Shown: one piece after another, positions 25,734 through 35,328 of the stretch
How positions within the stretch are numbered: the first letter of the stretch is position 1
How the letters are laid out: every line of letters begins with the position of its first letter
Assembly (NCBI GenBank): GCA_020831525.1
Contig: JAFIGH010000030.1
Coordinates: 1-51,659 of the forward strand
DNA length: 51,659 nucleotides
Origin: Opitutales bacterium
Lineage (GTDB): Bacteria > Verrucomicrobiota > Verrucomicrobiia > Opitutales > Oceanipulchritudinaceae
Direction: 5' to 3'
Program-made: the position numbers and the translations under genes
The notes under the pieces: model-generated
What the model was told of the DNA's origin: nothing
Database searches by the model: none
What the model saw: the letters and a program-made list of their open reading frames with translations, nothing else

Positions 25734-27218
25734 TCAGGATCCCGGTGTAAGCAGGGTGGGTCTTGAATCGCTCCCCTCCGCCGGGCGGCGGAAGAGCATC
25801 CAGACGATGTTGATGAAGAAAGCGACGTGGCCGATGGTGATGAGGACGCCGGTCATGGAGCGCATGACCATGTAGGGGATCGTCCCGCGCATCACATCGA
25901 GAAACTCAAAGGCAGCCGTCTCCGTCTCCGGGTCGATGGCGTTGAGCTGCATGCCTTGGATGAAGCCGCCGATGGCAAGGACGATGACCATGAGCGTGAC
26001 CCCGACGGCAGTCGTCCACCAGTGCAGCGAAATGAGCATGGCGCTGGGCCACTCGCGGTTGAGGAGGCGGGGCAGCATATAGTAGATGCCGCCGAACATG
26101 ATCATGGTGAAAAAGGAATAAACACCGTGGTGGGAGTGACTCACGGTGAAGTGCGTGAAGTGCGTGATCTCGTTGACGCTGCGCAGAGCCATGGCCGAGC
26201 CAAGGAGACTGACAGCCGTGTAGTTGATCGCCCCGAAGACAACGAAGCGAATCGTCGGGCTGGCCCACCCCTCGCGGTGCAGGCCGACAACCGTCATGTG
26301 GTGGTTGATTGCCACGACGATCACAGGAATAACCATCATGACACTCGCCACCGTGCCGGCGGAGATAACCCACGCGGGCACCGGCCCGCCGATAAGGTGG
26401 TGCACCCCCGCCCAGTTGTAGAAGAGGGCGAGCGCCCAGAAGCCGATGACGGAGAGGTAGTAGCTGTAGATCGGACGCCCGAGGACCTTGGGGATGAGGT
26501 AGTAGGCCGCACCCACGGCGATGGGCGTGAGCCAGAGGCCGAGCACATTGTGCGCGAACCACCAGTTGGTGAGCGCCTGCACAACGCCGCGCGCGGGCTC
26601 GTGGACAATCATGATCTGCGCCATGGCGTAGAGCCACGGCAGCCAGAAAAAGGCGGCGAGAAAATACCACTGCGAAACGTAGACGTGCCCCGTCTGCCGC
26701 CAGCGGAAAAGGAGGATCACCCAAACGCCGATGAAGGCGAAGGCGAGCGCGAGGACCGGCGTGACGTAAGCCGGAAACTCCAGCCACTCCACCCCGACCT
26801 TATGCCCCGCGAGAATACCATAGATCCCGATGGTGACCCCAATGTTCCAGAAGATTCCGCCGAAGAGGAAGATGTTGGTGAAGCGCACGCGCGTGCGGCA
26901 GAGCCGCGCCATGATCCACGGCGCGACAGCAAACGAAACGTTGAAGGCCCATCCGTAGATCATTGCGTTGAGGTGCGCGCTGCGCACCCGCCCCCACGTC
27001 CATGCCTCGCTGTCGCCGAGGAAGTCGACGTTGTGCATCTTGATCGATGCAACGAGGGCGAAAACCGTGCCCGCCATCAGCCAGAGCAGCGCGCAGACGA
27101 CGAAAAACACGCCGAGGACCTTCATCGAGCGGTCGACTTCGCTGAGCTTTGCCCACAGGTCGCTTTTCGGCTCGGCTGTGGGGCTCATGGCCTCGGTCAA
27201 TGTGGATGGAAAACTCAT
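25734..27218 (-). CDS. ccoN: cbb3-type cytochrome c oxidase catalytic subunit I
   Basis: The 494-residue integral membrane protein has about 12 spans and is the haem-copper O2-reducing subunit. Histidine ligands are visible in [11 protein letters not shown] (low-spin haem), [12 protein letters not shown] (CuB), AGVHHLIGG (CuB pair) and [13 protein letters not shown] (haem ligands). The helix with [20 protein letters not shown] carries the tyrosine that in cbb3 oxidases is cross-linked to a CuB histidine. There is no K/D-pathway signature of the A-type enzymes, so it belongs to the C family, which has high O2 affinity and pumps protons. The ATG at 27218 is used; M11 (27188) has a nearby GAGG. 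It follows ccoS after 56 nt. Confidence 0.95.
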   Translation of the reverse strand: MSFPSTLTEAMSPTAEPKSDLWAKLSEVDRSMKVLGVFFVVCALLWLMAGTVFALVASIKMHNVDFLGDSEAWTWGRVRSAHLNAMIYGWAFNVSFAVAPWIMARLCRTRVRFTNIFLFGGIFWNIGVTIGIYGILAGHKVGVEWLEFPAYVTPVLALAFAFIGVWVILLFRWRQTGHVYVSQWYFLAAFFWLPWLYAMAQIMIVHEPARGVVQALTNWWFAHNVLGLWLTPIAVGAAYYLIPKVLGRPIYSYYLSVIGFWALALFYNWAGVHHLIGGPVPAWVISAGTVASVMMVIPVIVVAINHHMTVVGLHREGWASPTIRFVVFGAINYTAVSLLGSAMALRSVNEITHFTHFTVSHSHHGVYSFFTMIMFGGIYYMLPRLLNREWPSAMLISLHWWTTAVGVTLMVIVLAIGGFIQGMQLNAIDPETETAAFEFLDVMRGTIPYMVMRSMTGVLITIGHVAFFINIVWMLFRRPAEGSDSRPTLLTPGS

Positions 27219-27274
27219 CGCGCTGAATAGTATGAAAGGACGCTCCTAAGCGGTTGCGCAAGTGCAAGCCGCAA

Positions 27275-27502
27275 TCATTCGCCCCGCGGCGGAAACTTCT
27301 CCGGATTCTCCGGGTCTCTTTTCGGGAAAAAATCGGTTTGCTCGCCCTCCGGTTCCTCCTCTTCGTCGAAGATCGTGCGCGAGCCCGCGGCGAGGTCGTT
27401 GAACTGCCCGTCGCGGTAGGCCCACCAAAGGACTGCCGCCGCGCCGAGGAAAAGCAACCCGGCGAAAACCGCTCCGAGAATGATGTAGCCGCCGAACTCC
27501 AT
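27275..27502 (-). CDS. ccoS: CcoS-like cbb3 oxidase assembly protein
   Basis: The 75-residue protein has one N-terminal membrane span (IILGAVFAGLLFLGAAAVLWWAY), then the hallmark DGQFNDLAAGSRTIFDEEE. The element GQF-x-D-L followed by an acidic cluster is diagnostic of CcoS, which is needed for haem and copper insertion into cbb3 oxidases. The start ATG at 27502 overlaps the stop of the preceding gene (TGATG). It is longer than many CcoS proteins because of a polar, charged tail (about 45-75). CcoG, CcoH and CcoI are not in the window. Confidence 0.82.
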   Translation of the reverse strand: MEFGGYIILGAVFAGLLFLGAAAVLWWAYRDGQFNDLAAGSRTIFDEEEEPEGEQTDFFPKRDPENPEKFPPRGE

Positions 27503-27843
27503 CACTCGGCGTTGGCCGCGAGCTTCTCCTCATTGGTTTCGCGCAGTTCCTCCAAGGTTAGCCGGAAAAGGTGGTCGTCCACGGCGAGGCGCACGACACC
27601 GGCCTCGCGGTCTTCCCATCCATACGAACTCATGCGGCGGGACTGCTCGCCGCGCACCTCGTTGCGGATGCGGAAACGCTCCTCCTCGTGGCGCGCTTCG
27701 ACAGAAGGCTCGCGCGTATAGATATAGGCGATGGTGAACACCAGGACGATAATTACGATCACGCCGATCCAGCCGATCGCGGAGTACAGGATCGTCCGGT
27801 CGGAGGGCTCGCCGTGCCCGGAGGATGTGTGCGCGTTACTCAT
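27502..27843 (-). CDS. Unassigned single-span membrane protein of the ACIII-oxidase operon
   Basis: The 113-residue protein has a polar, His/Ser-rich N-terminus, one membrane span (LYSAIGWIGVIVIIVLVFTIAYIY, about 19-42), then a charged region rich in Glu and Arg (EARHEEERFRIRNEVRGEQSR in part) and a short C-terminal module (WEDREAGVVRLAVDDHLFRL). That module resembles the small linker region of some oxidase-associated proteins (VRLPVDRAM-like), but I cannot assign it. The start overlaps actF by eight bases and its stop overlaps ccoS, so it is produced in step with both complexes. Position suggests a subunit or assembly factor that bridges ACIII and the cbb3 oxidase. No haem site is visible. 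Confidence 0.8.
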   Translation of the reverse strand: MSNAHTSSGHGEPSDRTILYSAIGWIGVIVIIVLVFTIAYIYTREPSVEARHEEERFRIRNEVRGEQSRRMSSYGWEDREAGVVRLAVDDHLFRLTLEELRETNEEKLAANAE

Positions 27844-29143
27844 GGCAGGTGAGGGATTCGTGGATACGCGGATCGCGGACGGGGATCGGGCGGTGGCGGC
27901 GCGTACTGCGGACGAAGGCCCAAAGCACGAGCGCGCCGACGCCGAGGAAGACAGTCACGTCGGTGAGGCCCGGAATGAACTGGCGCACCTCGTAGCCGAG
28001 GATGTTGGCGTCGGAGGGCAGCTTCTGCGGCAGGACATTGAAGTAGATGTCGAGGAGGTGGATGGCGAGGATCCACACGGCGATGAACTTCAGACGCGCG
28101 CCGAACTTGCACTTGTAGAAAAGCAGGTAGATAAACGGCACGAAGAAATGCAGGAACATGAGCACCATGCTCACCCACCACCATGAGTTAAGCGCGCCGT
28201 CCGGATTCTTTTCACGGATGTTGTACCAGAAGGTTTCTTCCGGAATGTTGGCGTTGTAGATGAGAAAATACTGCGAAAAACTGATGTAGGCCCAGAATAC
28301 CGTGAAGGCCAGCATGATGCAGCCGATCAGGTAAAAGTGGGCGGGCTTCACGATCCCCTTTAATCCGGTGCCGTCGTCGCGGGACGCCTGCCAGAAGAGT
28401 ACGAGCACGGTGGCGGAAAGCGCCGCGCGCATGCTCGCGGAGAAAAACCACACCCCGAACATCGTCGAGAACCAGTGGAAATTCAGCGACATGAACCAGT
28501 CCACCGACGCCATCGTCGTCACCATAGCGAGAACGAACATCCCGAGGGCGGAGAGGCGGCGCGACCAGTGAACGTACTTGTGGTCGCCGGTCTCGTCCAT
28601 GCGGAACGACCACTGGCGCAGCAAGTGCGCAAGGCCCACCCATACACCGATGATGAGGATGAAACGCAGGACGAAAAAGGTGGTGTTGAGGTACGGCGCC
28701 TTGTGGAGGTAGAGAACGTCCTCCGCGACGGTCACCCCCGCTCCCGCAACCTCGGCGTCAAGGTTCATCCATGTCCACGCCACCGCGTCGCTGCCGGCCA
28801 CCCCGAGAGCGACGAGCGGCACCATGACCACACCGATGACCGGGAAGGCGGCGAGAAAGTGCTCCAGCTGGCGCCGGATGATGACCGACCACCCGGCGTC
28901 GAAAAGCCACCACACCATGACGAGAAAGAGCATCCCGATGAGAATCGAGGCCCAGAACGTAACGGCCACGAGGTAGCCGAGGAAAGGCCGCGCGGGATCC
29001 GCCGCGCTGCCCGTGAAGAGCAGCCCGATGGAAATCACCATGAGCACAATGCCCGCAATGAGGAGCGGCAGCGAGGGATCGCGCCCGCCCGAGGAGGCGG
29101 CGGCCTCGCGCCCCGGCGTGATTACGTCGGAACTCGTCGTCAT
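27836..29143 (-). CDS. actF: Alternative Complex III membrane subunit F (NrfD-like)
   Basis: The 435-residue polytopic protein has about 10 membrane helices and is a paralogue of ActC. Typical elements are an early paired helix (LPLLIAGIVLMVISIGLLFTG), LFLVMVWWLFDAGWSV, HKAPYLNTTFFVLRF, ATTMASVDWFMSLNFHWFST-like TMASVDWFMSLNFHW, and SFSQYFLIYNANIPEETFWY. In the ACIII structures ActC and ActF form the quinol-binding membrane core, and ActF may contribute a proton path. Its start overlaps actE by four bases (ATGA) and its end overlaps the unassigned small protein. Length is close to that of known ActF proteins. Confidence 0.93.
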   Translation of the reverse strand: MTTSSDVITPGREAAASSGGRDPSLPLLIAGIVLMVISIGLLFTGSAADPARPFLGYLVAVTFWASILIGMLFLVMVWWLFDAGWSVIIRRQLEHFLAAFPVIGVVMVPLVALGVAGSDAVAWTWMNLDAEVAGAGVTVAEDVLYLHKAPYLNTTFFVLRFILIIGVWVGLAHLLRQWSFRMDETGDHKYVHWSRRLSALGMFVLAMVTTMASVDWFMSLNFHWFSTMFGVWFFSASMRAALSATVLVLFWQASRDDGTGLKGIVKPAHFYLIGCIMLAFTVFWAYISFSQYFLIYNANIPEETFWYNIREKNPDGALNSWWWVSMVLMFLHFFVPFIYLLFYKCKFGARLKFIAVWILAIHLLDIYFNVLPQKLPSDANILGYEVRQFIPGLTDVTVFLGVGALVLWAFVRSTRRHRPIPVRDPRIHESLTCHE

Positions 29144-29805
29144 AGGTCCAATTCTCCTCTCCGCGCGGCGGGCACATCGTCGACACTGCCCTGCGAAGCG
29201 CGCTGAAGAGCGCGCACATACATGATCACTTTCCAGCGGTCCTCCACCCGGATCTTCGAGCCGTAAGCCCCCATCGTCCCGCGGCCGTTTGTGATGATTT
29301 CGAACATCTCGCCGTCGGACTGGTCGATGAGGCGTTGTTGCAGCAGGCTCACAATCGTGGGATACCCATAGCGTTCGGCAGCAAGCACACCGCCGCCGTC
29401 GCCCGAATCGCCGTGACAGATGGCGCAGTAGATTTGGTAGAGTTCACGCCCATGGCGCATGTTCGACTCCGTCAGCCCCACCGGGATGCCGTCGCCGAAC
29501 TCGTCTCCCGACCCGCGTTTGCCGGTGGCGACGTAGCTGTCCTCACGGTAGCGGGTGTCCGGCATGAGGTGCGGAAACTGCTCCTGCTCCGAAGTGATGA
29601 ACGGCATGCGGCCCGGAATGCCGGGCCGGTCCATGCGACCGTCGGAGAAGAAGTCACTCGCCCCCTGCGGATGGAACCGCGCCTGGTGGTCCATGTCCGG
29701 AAAAATCTCAATGGGCGTGCGCTCGCTCTTGCAGCCGCGCAACCCGAAGACGGTGAGGACGAGGACCAGAAAAAAAGCGTAGAAGATGAAGAAGTTGCGC
29801 AGCAT
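29140..29805 (-). CDS. actE: Alternative Complex III mono-haem cytochrome c subunit E
   Basis: The 221-residue lipoprotein has an N-terminal hydrophobic segment ending in a lipobox-like GLRGC (Cys about 29), consistent with the triacylated ActE known from ACIII structures. The haem motif CAICHGDSGDG is followed by a typical cytochrome c fold, with NGRGTMGAYGSKI supplying the axial methionine. It acts on the periplasmic side and hands electrons from ActA and ActB to the oxidase. The start overlaps the actD stop by one base (TGATG). The region before the haem is long (about 110 residues), with repeated MPxITxEQ-like sequence, as in other ActE proteins. Confidence 0.93.
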   Translation of the reverse strand: MLRNFFIFYAFFLVLVLTVFGLRGCKSERTPIEIFPDMDHQARFHPQGASDFFSDGRMDRPGIPGRMPFITSEQEQFPHLMPDTRYREDSYVATGKRGSGDEFGDGIPVGLTESNMRHGRELYQIYCAICHGDSGDGGGVLAAERYGYPTIVSLLQQRLIDQSDGEMFEIITNGRGTMGAYGSKIRVEDRWKVIMYVRALQRASQGSVDDVPAARRGELDL

Positions 29806-30392
29806 CAGGCGTCGTCCTCCTCGTCGTCGTAAAGTGCGGTCACTTCCACCGGACCCAGTTCTTCGAGGAACGTACGGGTGCCCTCAGCGTCATAGAGCGG
29901 ATCCTCCGCCTCGATGACGACCGCGAACATGTCGTCCGTGAGGTGCCGGAACTTTTCGTAGTTGAAGACCGGGTGGTTGTGCATGGGCAGACGGTTGCAC
30001 ACGAACATCCCGCCCAGGGCGCCGAAAGCGGCGAGGAGAATGGTCAGCTCGTAGGCCACGGGAAACGGGAAGATGGGGCTGAAGTACGGTTTGCCGCCGA
30101 CGATGAGCGGGTAGTTGTAGTAGCCCATCCACCAAGCCAGCCACATGCCGACGAAAAACCCGATGACCCCGCCGATGAAAACAAACACCGGCACCTTCGA
30201 GCGGCCGAGGCCCATCGCACCGTCGAGTCCGTGCACGGGAAACGGCGTGAGCGCGTCCCACCGGCTGTAGCCGGCTTCGCGCACGGTGCGGGCCGCCTCG
30301 TAAATGCCGGGCGCGGAATCGAAGAGCGCCAGCATGCCGTAGGGTTTCCTCGCGGCCGGGGACGATGCGGTGTTACTTGTGTCCATCGTCAT
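29805..30392 (-). CDS. actD: Alternative Complex III subunit D (DUF3341)
   Basis: The 195-residue protein has a cytosolic N-terminal ferredoxin-like region ([23 protein letters not shown] with [13 protein letters not shown]), two membrane helices ([30 protein letters not shown] and [23 protein letters not shown]) and a conserved tail containing [12 protein letters not shown]. The element [14 protein letters not shown] is diagnostic of DUF3341/ActD. It braces the membrane core of ACIII and has no cofactor. The start at 30392 overlaps actC by 20 bases. Confidence 0.94.
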   Translation of the reverse strand: MTMDTSNTASSPAARKPYGMLALFDSAPGIYEAARTVREAGYSRWDALTPFPVHGLDGAMGLGRSKVPVFVFIGGVIGFFVGMWLAWWMGYYNYPLIVGGKPYFSPIFPFPVAYELTILLAAFGALGGMFVCNRLPMHNHPVFNYEKFRHLTDDMFAVVIEAEDPLYDAEGTRTFLEELGPVEVTALYDDEEDDA

Positions 30393-31893
30393 TTCCGTTT
30401 TCTGGGTGATGGTGGGGATCCGCCTGCGGCGTCACCGCCTTGATCTCGGCAAAGGCGAGAAGCGGGAGGAAGCGGATGAAGAGAAGGAAGAAGAAGCCGA
30501 AGATCCCGAAGGTTCCCGCGAAGGTGAAGATGTCGATGATCGTCGGGCTGTAGTAGTTCCAGTTGGCGGGCAGGAAGTCGTTGGCCAGAGACGACACCGT
30601 GATGACAAAGCGCTCGAACCACATGCCCACATTGATGAAAATCGAAAGGATCCACACGAGGATGAGGTTGCGCCGCGCCGCCGCGAACCAGAAGAACTGC
30701 GGCGAGATGACGTTGCACGTGATCATAATCCAATAGGCCCACGCGTATTGGCCGAAGGCGCGGTTGACGAAGGCGAAGCCCTCGTAGGGATTGGCCCCGT
30801 ACCACGCGATAAAGAACTCCATAGCGTAGGCGTAGCCCACCATCGACCCCGTCGCGAGGCAGATTTTGCACATGCAGTCGATGTGGTACTGCGTGATGAG
30901 ATCCTGCAGGCCGAAGAGCGAGCGAAGCGGGAGCATGAGCGTGAGCACCATGCCGAAGCCCGAGAAGATCGCCCCCGCCACAAAGTAGGGCGGGAAGATC
31001 GTCGTGTGCCAGCCCGGCAGGTTGGCCACCGCGAAGTCAAAGGAAACGATGGTGTGCACCGAGAGCACGAGCGGCGTGCTCAGCCCCGCAAGGAGGAGAT
31101 AAGCCATCTCGTAGTTGCTCCAGTGGCGGTTGGAGCCGCGCCAGCCCATGGCGAGGATGCCATAGAAATACTTGCGGAACTGGTAGTAGGCCGTCTCGAA
31201 GGTGCGCTGAAAGCCGCTCTTCGCCTGCTCGAGACGCTTCTCATAGACGGAGCGCACGCGGTCGCGAAGCGTGGCGAGGTCGGGGATCATCCCCATGTAC
31301 CAGAAAAGCGCCGACACCGTGCCGTAGGTCGAGACGGCGAAGACGTCCCACTCCAGCGGCGAGCGGAAATTCGGCCAGATGGCGTTGGAGGTCGGAAGCG
31401 GAAAGAGCCACCATGCGAACCACACACGCCCGACGTGGAAGAGCGGGAAGATGCCCGCGCACATCACGGCGAAGATCGTCATCGCCTCCGCCGCGCGGTT
31501 GATGGAGGTGCGCCACTTCTGCTTGAGGAGGCAGAGGATGGCGGAGATGAGCGTACCGGCGTGGCCGATACCGATCCAGAAAACGAAGTTGATGATGGCC
31601 CAGCCCCAGAAGACCGGGTGCGAGAGCCCCCACACACCCACCCCTGTGGCGGTGAGGTAGACTAACCCCATGACCGTGAAGCTCGCCACCATGGAGCTGA
31701 TGACAAACGCCACCCACCACCACAACGGCGCGCGGCCCTCCACGATGCCGCAGACCTTTTGCGTTATCCATGTGAACGTGCGCTGGTTCTCGACGATCGG
31801 CCGCCGCGGCATGTTCGCCGGGCGCACCTCCTCGAGCACAGCGGGGCGGGCGCCGCCGTCCGGATGGTATTGACTGTCCTTCGTCGTGTTCAA
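30373..31893 (-). CDS. actC: Alternative Complex III membrane subunit C (NrfD-like)
   Basis: The 506-residue protein has about 10 membrane helices and is the main quinol-binding subunit. It begins with a polar tail containing [18 protein letters not shown], then [23 protein letters not shown] and [34 protein letters not shown], with the GHAGT quinone-site motif conserved in ActC. Further signatures are [75 protein letters not shown] and the [14 protein letters not shown] helix. It matches ActC rather than ActF by length and by these elements. It lies 39 nt after actB and overlaps actD. Confidence 0.95.
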   Translation of the reverse strand: MNTTKDSQYHPDGGARPAVLEEVRPANMPRRPIVENQRTFTWITQKVCGIVEGRAPLWWWVAFVISSMVASFTVMGLVYLTATGVGVWGLSHPVFWGWAIINFVFWIGIGHAGTLISAILCLLKQKWRTSINRAAEAMTIFAVMCAGIFPLFHVGRVWFAWWLFPLPTSNAIWPNFRSPLEWDVFAVSTYGTVSALFWYMGMIPDLATLRDRVRSVYEKRLEQAKSGFQRTFETAYYQFRKYFYGILAMGWRGSNRHWSNYEMAYLLLAGLSTPLVLSVHTIVSFDFAVANLPGWHTTIFPPYFVAGAIFSGFGMVLTLMLPLRSLFGLQDLITQYHIDCMCKICLATGSMVGYAYAMEFFIAWYGANPYEGFAFVNRAFGQYAWAYWIMITCNVISPQFFWFAAARRNLILVWILSIFINVGMWFERFVITVSSLANDFLPANWNYYSPTIIDIFTFAGTFGIFGFFFLLFIRFLPLLAFAEIKAVTPQADPHHHPENGNDDGHK

Positions 31894-31932
31894 AGCGGGA
31901 TCAACAATGAAGATGGGTGGGCGAGAACCGGA

Positions 31933-34900
31933 TCACGAGGATTCCGGACGGGTGCCGTTGAGCGGCTGAGGTTGCTTTGCCTTGTACTCCTTGTAGCTCA
32001 GCGGCATCGAGGCGTAGTCCGGCATGCGCGGGTTGGGATTGCGCAGGCGCGCGAGGTAGGTCGTGCGCGGACGGGTATTGAGATAGCCGAGAAGGGCGTA
32101 GTCGCGGTCGTTGTCCTTCGCGCGGGTGACGGCGGAGTCCGGATCGGAAATGTCGCCGAAGACGATCGCCTCCGTCGGGCATGCGGATTGGCAGGCCACC
32201 TTGAAGGTGCCGTCGGGCACATGGACGTCGTTGGAGTCGCGGGCTTTGACGCGCTGCGCCATGCGGGCCTGCTGGATGCGCTGCACGCAGAAGGTGCACT
32301 TCTCCATGACCCCGCGCATACGCACGGAGACGTCCGGATTGCGCTGCATGGAGGCGAGCACGCCGCCCTCCGTCTTGTATTGGTCGCGCCCGAGGGGTCC
32401 TTTGTAGAACTCGTCGGTGGCGCGCTTGTTGTAATCGAAAAAGTTGAACCGGCGCACCTTGTAGGGGCAATTGTTCGCGCAGTAGCGCGTGCCCACGCAG
32501 CGGTTGTAGGCCATGACGTTGAGCCCCTGCGTGTCGTGCACAGTGGCGTTGACCGGGCAGACCTGCTCGCACGGGGCCATCTCGCAGTGCAGACAGGCGA
32601 TGGGCATGAGCGAGGACTGCGGATCGGCGGGGAGCGAAACCTGGTTCTCCTCGTTCGAGCCCGTGCTGTAGTAGCGGTCGAGTCGGATCCACGACATCTC
32701 GCGCCCGCGCAGGACCTGGTCCTTGCCCACGATGGGAATGCTGTTCTCGCTCTGACAGGCGATCACGCAAGCGTTGCATCCGGTGCAGGTGTTGAGGTCG
32801 ATGCTCATCCCCCACTGCTGGTCGGGGATGAATTCGGCCCGCGCCTCCGCGCTCTGCCAGACACGCAGATTCGGCTTGGGCTCGCCGAAGGCGGGCGTCT
32901 CGTAGGCCGAACCGCCGCGCGGCTGTTCGAGCGAAAGCTCCCGCAGAGGGCGGTCCTTGTCTTTGCCGTAGATCGGCGGGGAATGCGACTCCATACCGAC
33001 CTTCTGCGCCCACTCCGGATCCTCAAGGTGCATGGACACGTTGCCCTCGCGGATGATCGCGCGGCCCTCCATGCTCCAGTGGTTCTGGGTGTTGGCAATG
33101 AAATGGCTGCGGCGGGTGAGCGAGATTTGCGCGCCGGCGAGCGACAGCCCGGAGGCCGCCCGGTAGAGCGGATAGGCGTCGAAGCCCACACCGGAGCCCA
33201 CGCGGCCCGTGCGGCGGCGGCCGTAGCCGAGGGAAATCACCACTTCCCAGTCCGGCAGACCCGGTTGGATGTGCACCGGCCCGGAGACGGTCACGCCGTC
33301 GATCTCCAGCTCGGCGACGGGCGCCGACTCGCGGCCCCCGCGGAAGCGGGCTCGGTTCGCGGCGATCCCGCCGATGAGGAACTTGCCCGACTTGGTGTCG
33401 AAGCCGAGTTCACGCGCCAGCGCGGGGCTGACGAGGATGGCGTTGTCCCAGCACGACTTTGTCACCGGGTCCGGCAGTTCCTGCAGCCAGCCGTTGTTGG
33501 CGTAAAACCCGTCGCCCACTTTCGGGTCGCCCGCGAGGCGCACGGCAAGGTTTTCGCGCGAGAGCGTCGGAGCGGCAAACGTAGCGTTGCCGAGCAGGCT
33601 CATGAGGCGGCTTCTCGATACCGCGCCGCCGGATTCCGGAAAGGCCGTGTCCGCCGCAAACCCCTCGCTGAGCACGCGCGCAAAGGCACGCTCGGGGCGG
33701 TCGCCGCCGTGCAGCCCGCCGAAGGTCTCGAGGACGAGGTCGTGGGGATCGGTGCGGCGCACGCCCGCGAGCCGCGCGAGCACTTCGAGTTCGGAAATGC
33801 CCTCGAAGAGCGGCAAAATCATCGGCTGCACCGGCAGGTAGGTGCCGTCGTAGGCACGGCCGTCGCCCCAGGACTCGAGGTAGTGTGTCGCGGCGATGTT
33901 GAGCGAGGCGTCGAGCCCCGTCTCGTCAAAGTAGTATCCGTGGCGGACGATGGCCGGCACGCGCTCCGCGATGTCGCTCCACGGCAGGTCGGCGGGAGCG
34001 TTGAAGGCAGGGTTGCCGCCGAGCACGATGAGCTTTTCCACCCGCCCCTCGCGCGCCGCCTCCGCGAGTTCGCGGTAGGAAGACGCCGTGTTGCGGGGCA
34101 CGGAGACGTATTTCACGGTGCGCCCGTTGGCCCCCAGTTTCTCGTTGATGAGGACGACGAGGCGGTGCACGGAGTCCGGCAGGTGCGCCCCGGCAAGGAC
34201 CACGCTCTCACCCCGGTGTTCCCGTAGGTCGCGCACGCACTCGCTCACCCACTCCGCGTCGACATCCAGTCCGGACGCCTCCGCGCGCAGGGTGCGCACA
34301 TAGCCCGCCTCTTCGCCGAGCTGCTCAAAGAGTTCCGCCGCGACAAGCGCCGCCAGCGCCGGGACCGCCGCAGTGGAGAGGCGCAGGCGGTGGTCCGCCA
34401 TGGATCCGGTGATCGAAAACGGTCCCTCCACCTGGTAGAGACGGCTCATGTCCCCCGCTTCATCGCGGTTGCGCACGCGGCGGGCCTTCGCAAAGGCGCG
34501 GGAAAGTCCGTTCGACCCCGGCTCGGCGGGGCTGAGAAAATCGGCGTCGAGGGAGAGTATCCGCTTCGCCCTCTCCAAGCGGTAGACCGGGCGCGTCGGC
34601 TCACCGAAGGCTTCCGTGGCGGCGCGCTCCGCGGCGTTCTGCGCGAGCGGATCATACTCCGCCCAGATCATTCGCGGAAAATCCCCGCGCAGGCGCTCCA
34701 AGAGGCGGCGGCGCGTCGGCGACGAAGAGGGCGCGGCGAGAACGGCAAGCCCCTGGCCGTCGGTGCGGCGGAACTCGTCGCGGATCTCCGTGATCGCGTC
34801 GAATACCTCCTCCTTGCGCACGCGCCGCTGGCGCCGCGAAGTGCCTGCCGCCCGCGTCGAGGCCGTCATCCGGTCGGGATCGTAGAGATTCAGCACGCTG

Positions 34901-35328
34901 GCGCTGACGATGGCGTTGATCCCGCCGCCGTAAGGCTCGTACTTCGGGTTGCCCTCGATGTGCGTGGGCCGGTTCTGGTGCGTCTCCACGACAAGCGGAA
35001 TGCTGTCCATCCCGCCCGGAAAGCTCGTCGAATAATAAACGGGAACGCCCGGAACCGTGTTCTCCGGCTGCTGCGCATACGGCAGGATGTACTTCTCCGG
35101 ACGCCGGCAACCCGTCGCGCCGAGGCCCGCGAGGGCAAACGAAGCCCCCATGATTTTAAGAAAATGCCGACGGTTGACGCCTTCGGCCTCCGCCGCGCCC
35201 TGCGGAAACTCGCGGTGCAGCCACTCCTTGAATTCGGGGCTGTCCACACGCTCGTCGAGGCTGCGCCAGTAGCGCGGCCCCTGAAGCTCGGCTTCGGTCG
35301 GTGCGGGATGCTCGGTGGTCTTGTTCAT
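31933..35328 (-). CDS. actB: Alternative Complex III iron-sulfur subunit B (fused B1-B2)
   Basis: The 1131-residue protein faces the periplasm. A twin-arginine signal (R53-R54, RRHFLK) with a lipobox-like ATGC (Cys 74) predicts export and lipid anchoring. The first two-thirds resembles molybdopterin oxidoreductases, though this part of ACIII is known to lack a molybdenum cofactor. The C-terminal third (about 845-1050) is NrfC-like and carries four cysteine clusters: CTGCNACVIACQ, CLHCEMAPCEQVC, CVGTRYCANNC and CTFC...CQSAC. These fit three [4Fe-4S] and one [3Fe-4S] clusters that feed electrons from quinol to the haems. The ATG at 35328 overlaps the actA stop (ATGA). Length is typical for a fused ActB. 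Confidence 0.95.
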   Translation of the reverse strand: MNKTTEHPAPTEAELQGPRYWRSLDERVDSPEFKEWLHREFPQGAAEAEGVNRRHFLKIMGASFALAGLGATGCRRPEKYILPYAQQPENTVPGVPVYYSTSFPGGMDSIPLVVETHQNRPTHIEGNPKYEPYGGGINAIVSASVLNLYDPDRMTASTRAAGTSRRQRRVRKEEVFDAITEIRDEFRRTDGQGLAVLAAPSSSPTRRRLLERLRGDFPRMIWAEYDPLAQNAAERAATEAFGEPTRPVYRLERAKRILSLDADFLSPAEPGSNGLSRAFAKARRVRNRDEAGDMSRLYQVEGPFSITGSMADHRLRLSTAAVPALAALVAAELFEQLGEEAGYVRTLRAEASGLDVDAEWVSECVRDLREHRGESVVLAGAHLPDSVHRLVVLINEKLGANGRTVKYVSVPRNTASSYRELAEAAREGRVEKLIVLGGNPAFNAPADLPWSDIAERVPAIVRHGYYFDETGLDASLNIAATHYLESWGDGRAYDGTYLPVQPMILPLFEGISELEVLARLAGVRRTDPHDLVLETFGGLHGGDRPERAFARVLSEGFAADTAFPESGGAVSRSRLMSLLGNATFAAPTLSRENLAVRLAGDPKVGDGFYANNGWLQELPDPVTKSCWDNAILVSPALARELGFDTKSGKFLIGGIAANRARFRGGRESAPVAELEIDGVTVSGPVHIQPGLPDWEVVISLGYGRRRTGRVGSGVGFDAYPLYRAASGLSLAGAQISLTRRSHFIANTQNHWSMEGRAIIREGNVSMHLEDPEWAQKVGMESHSPPIYGKDKDRPLRELSLEQPRGGSAYETPAFGEPKPNLRVWQSAEARAEFIPDQQWGMSIDLNTCTGCNACVIACQSENSIPIVGKDQVLRGREMSWIRLDRYYSTGSNEENQVSLPADPQSSLMPIACLHCEMAPCEQVCPVNATVHDTQGLNVMAYNRCVGTRYCANNCPYKVRRFNFFDYNKRATDEFYKGPLGRDQYKTEGGVLASMQRNPDVSVRMRGVMEKCTFCVQRIQQARMAQRVKARDSNDVHVPDGTFKVACQSACPTEAIVFGDISDPDSAVTRAKDNDRDYALLGYLNTRPRTTYLARLRNPNPRMPDYASMPLSYKEYKAKQPQPLNGTRPESS

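Noticed and set aside
25827-27230. Long open frame opposite ccoN (467 codons)
   Set aside because: Antisense shadow: its sequence is low-complexity and charged (His/Asp/Arg-rich), while the minus frame is an unmistakable oxidase subunit.
31759-34227. 822-codon open frame opposite actB and part of actC
   Set aside because: Antisense shadow of GC-rich coding DNA; it spans two certain genes and shows no domain.
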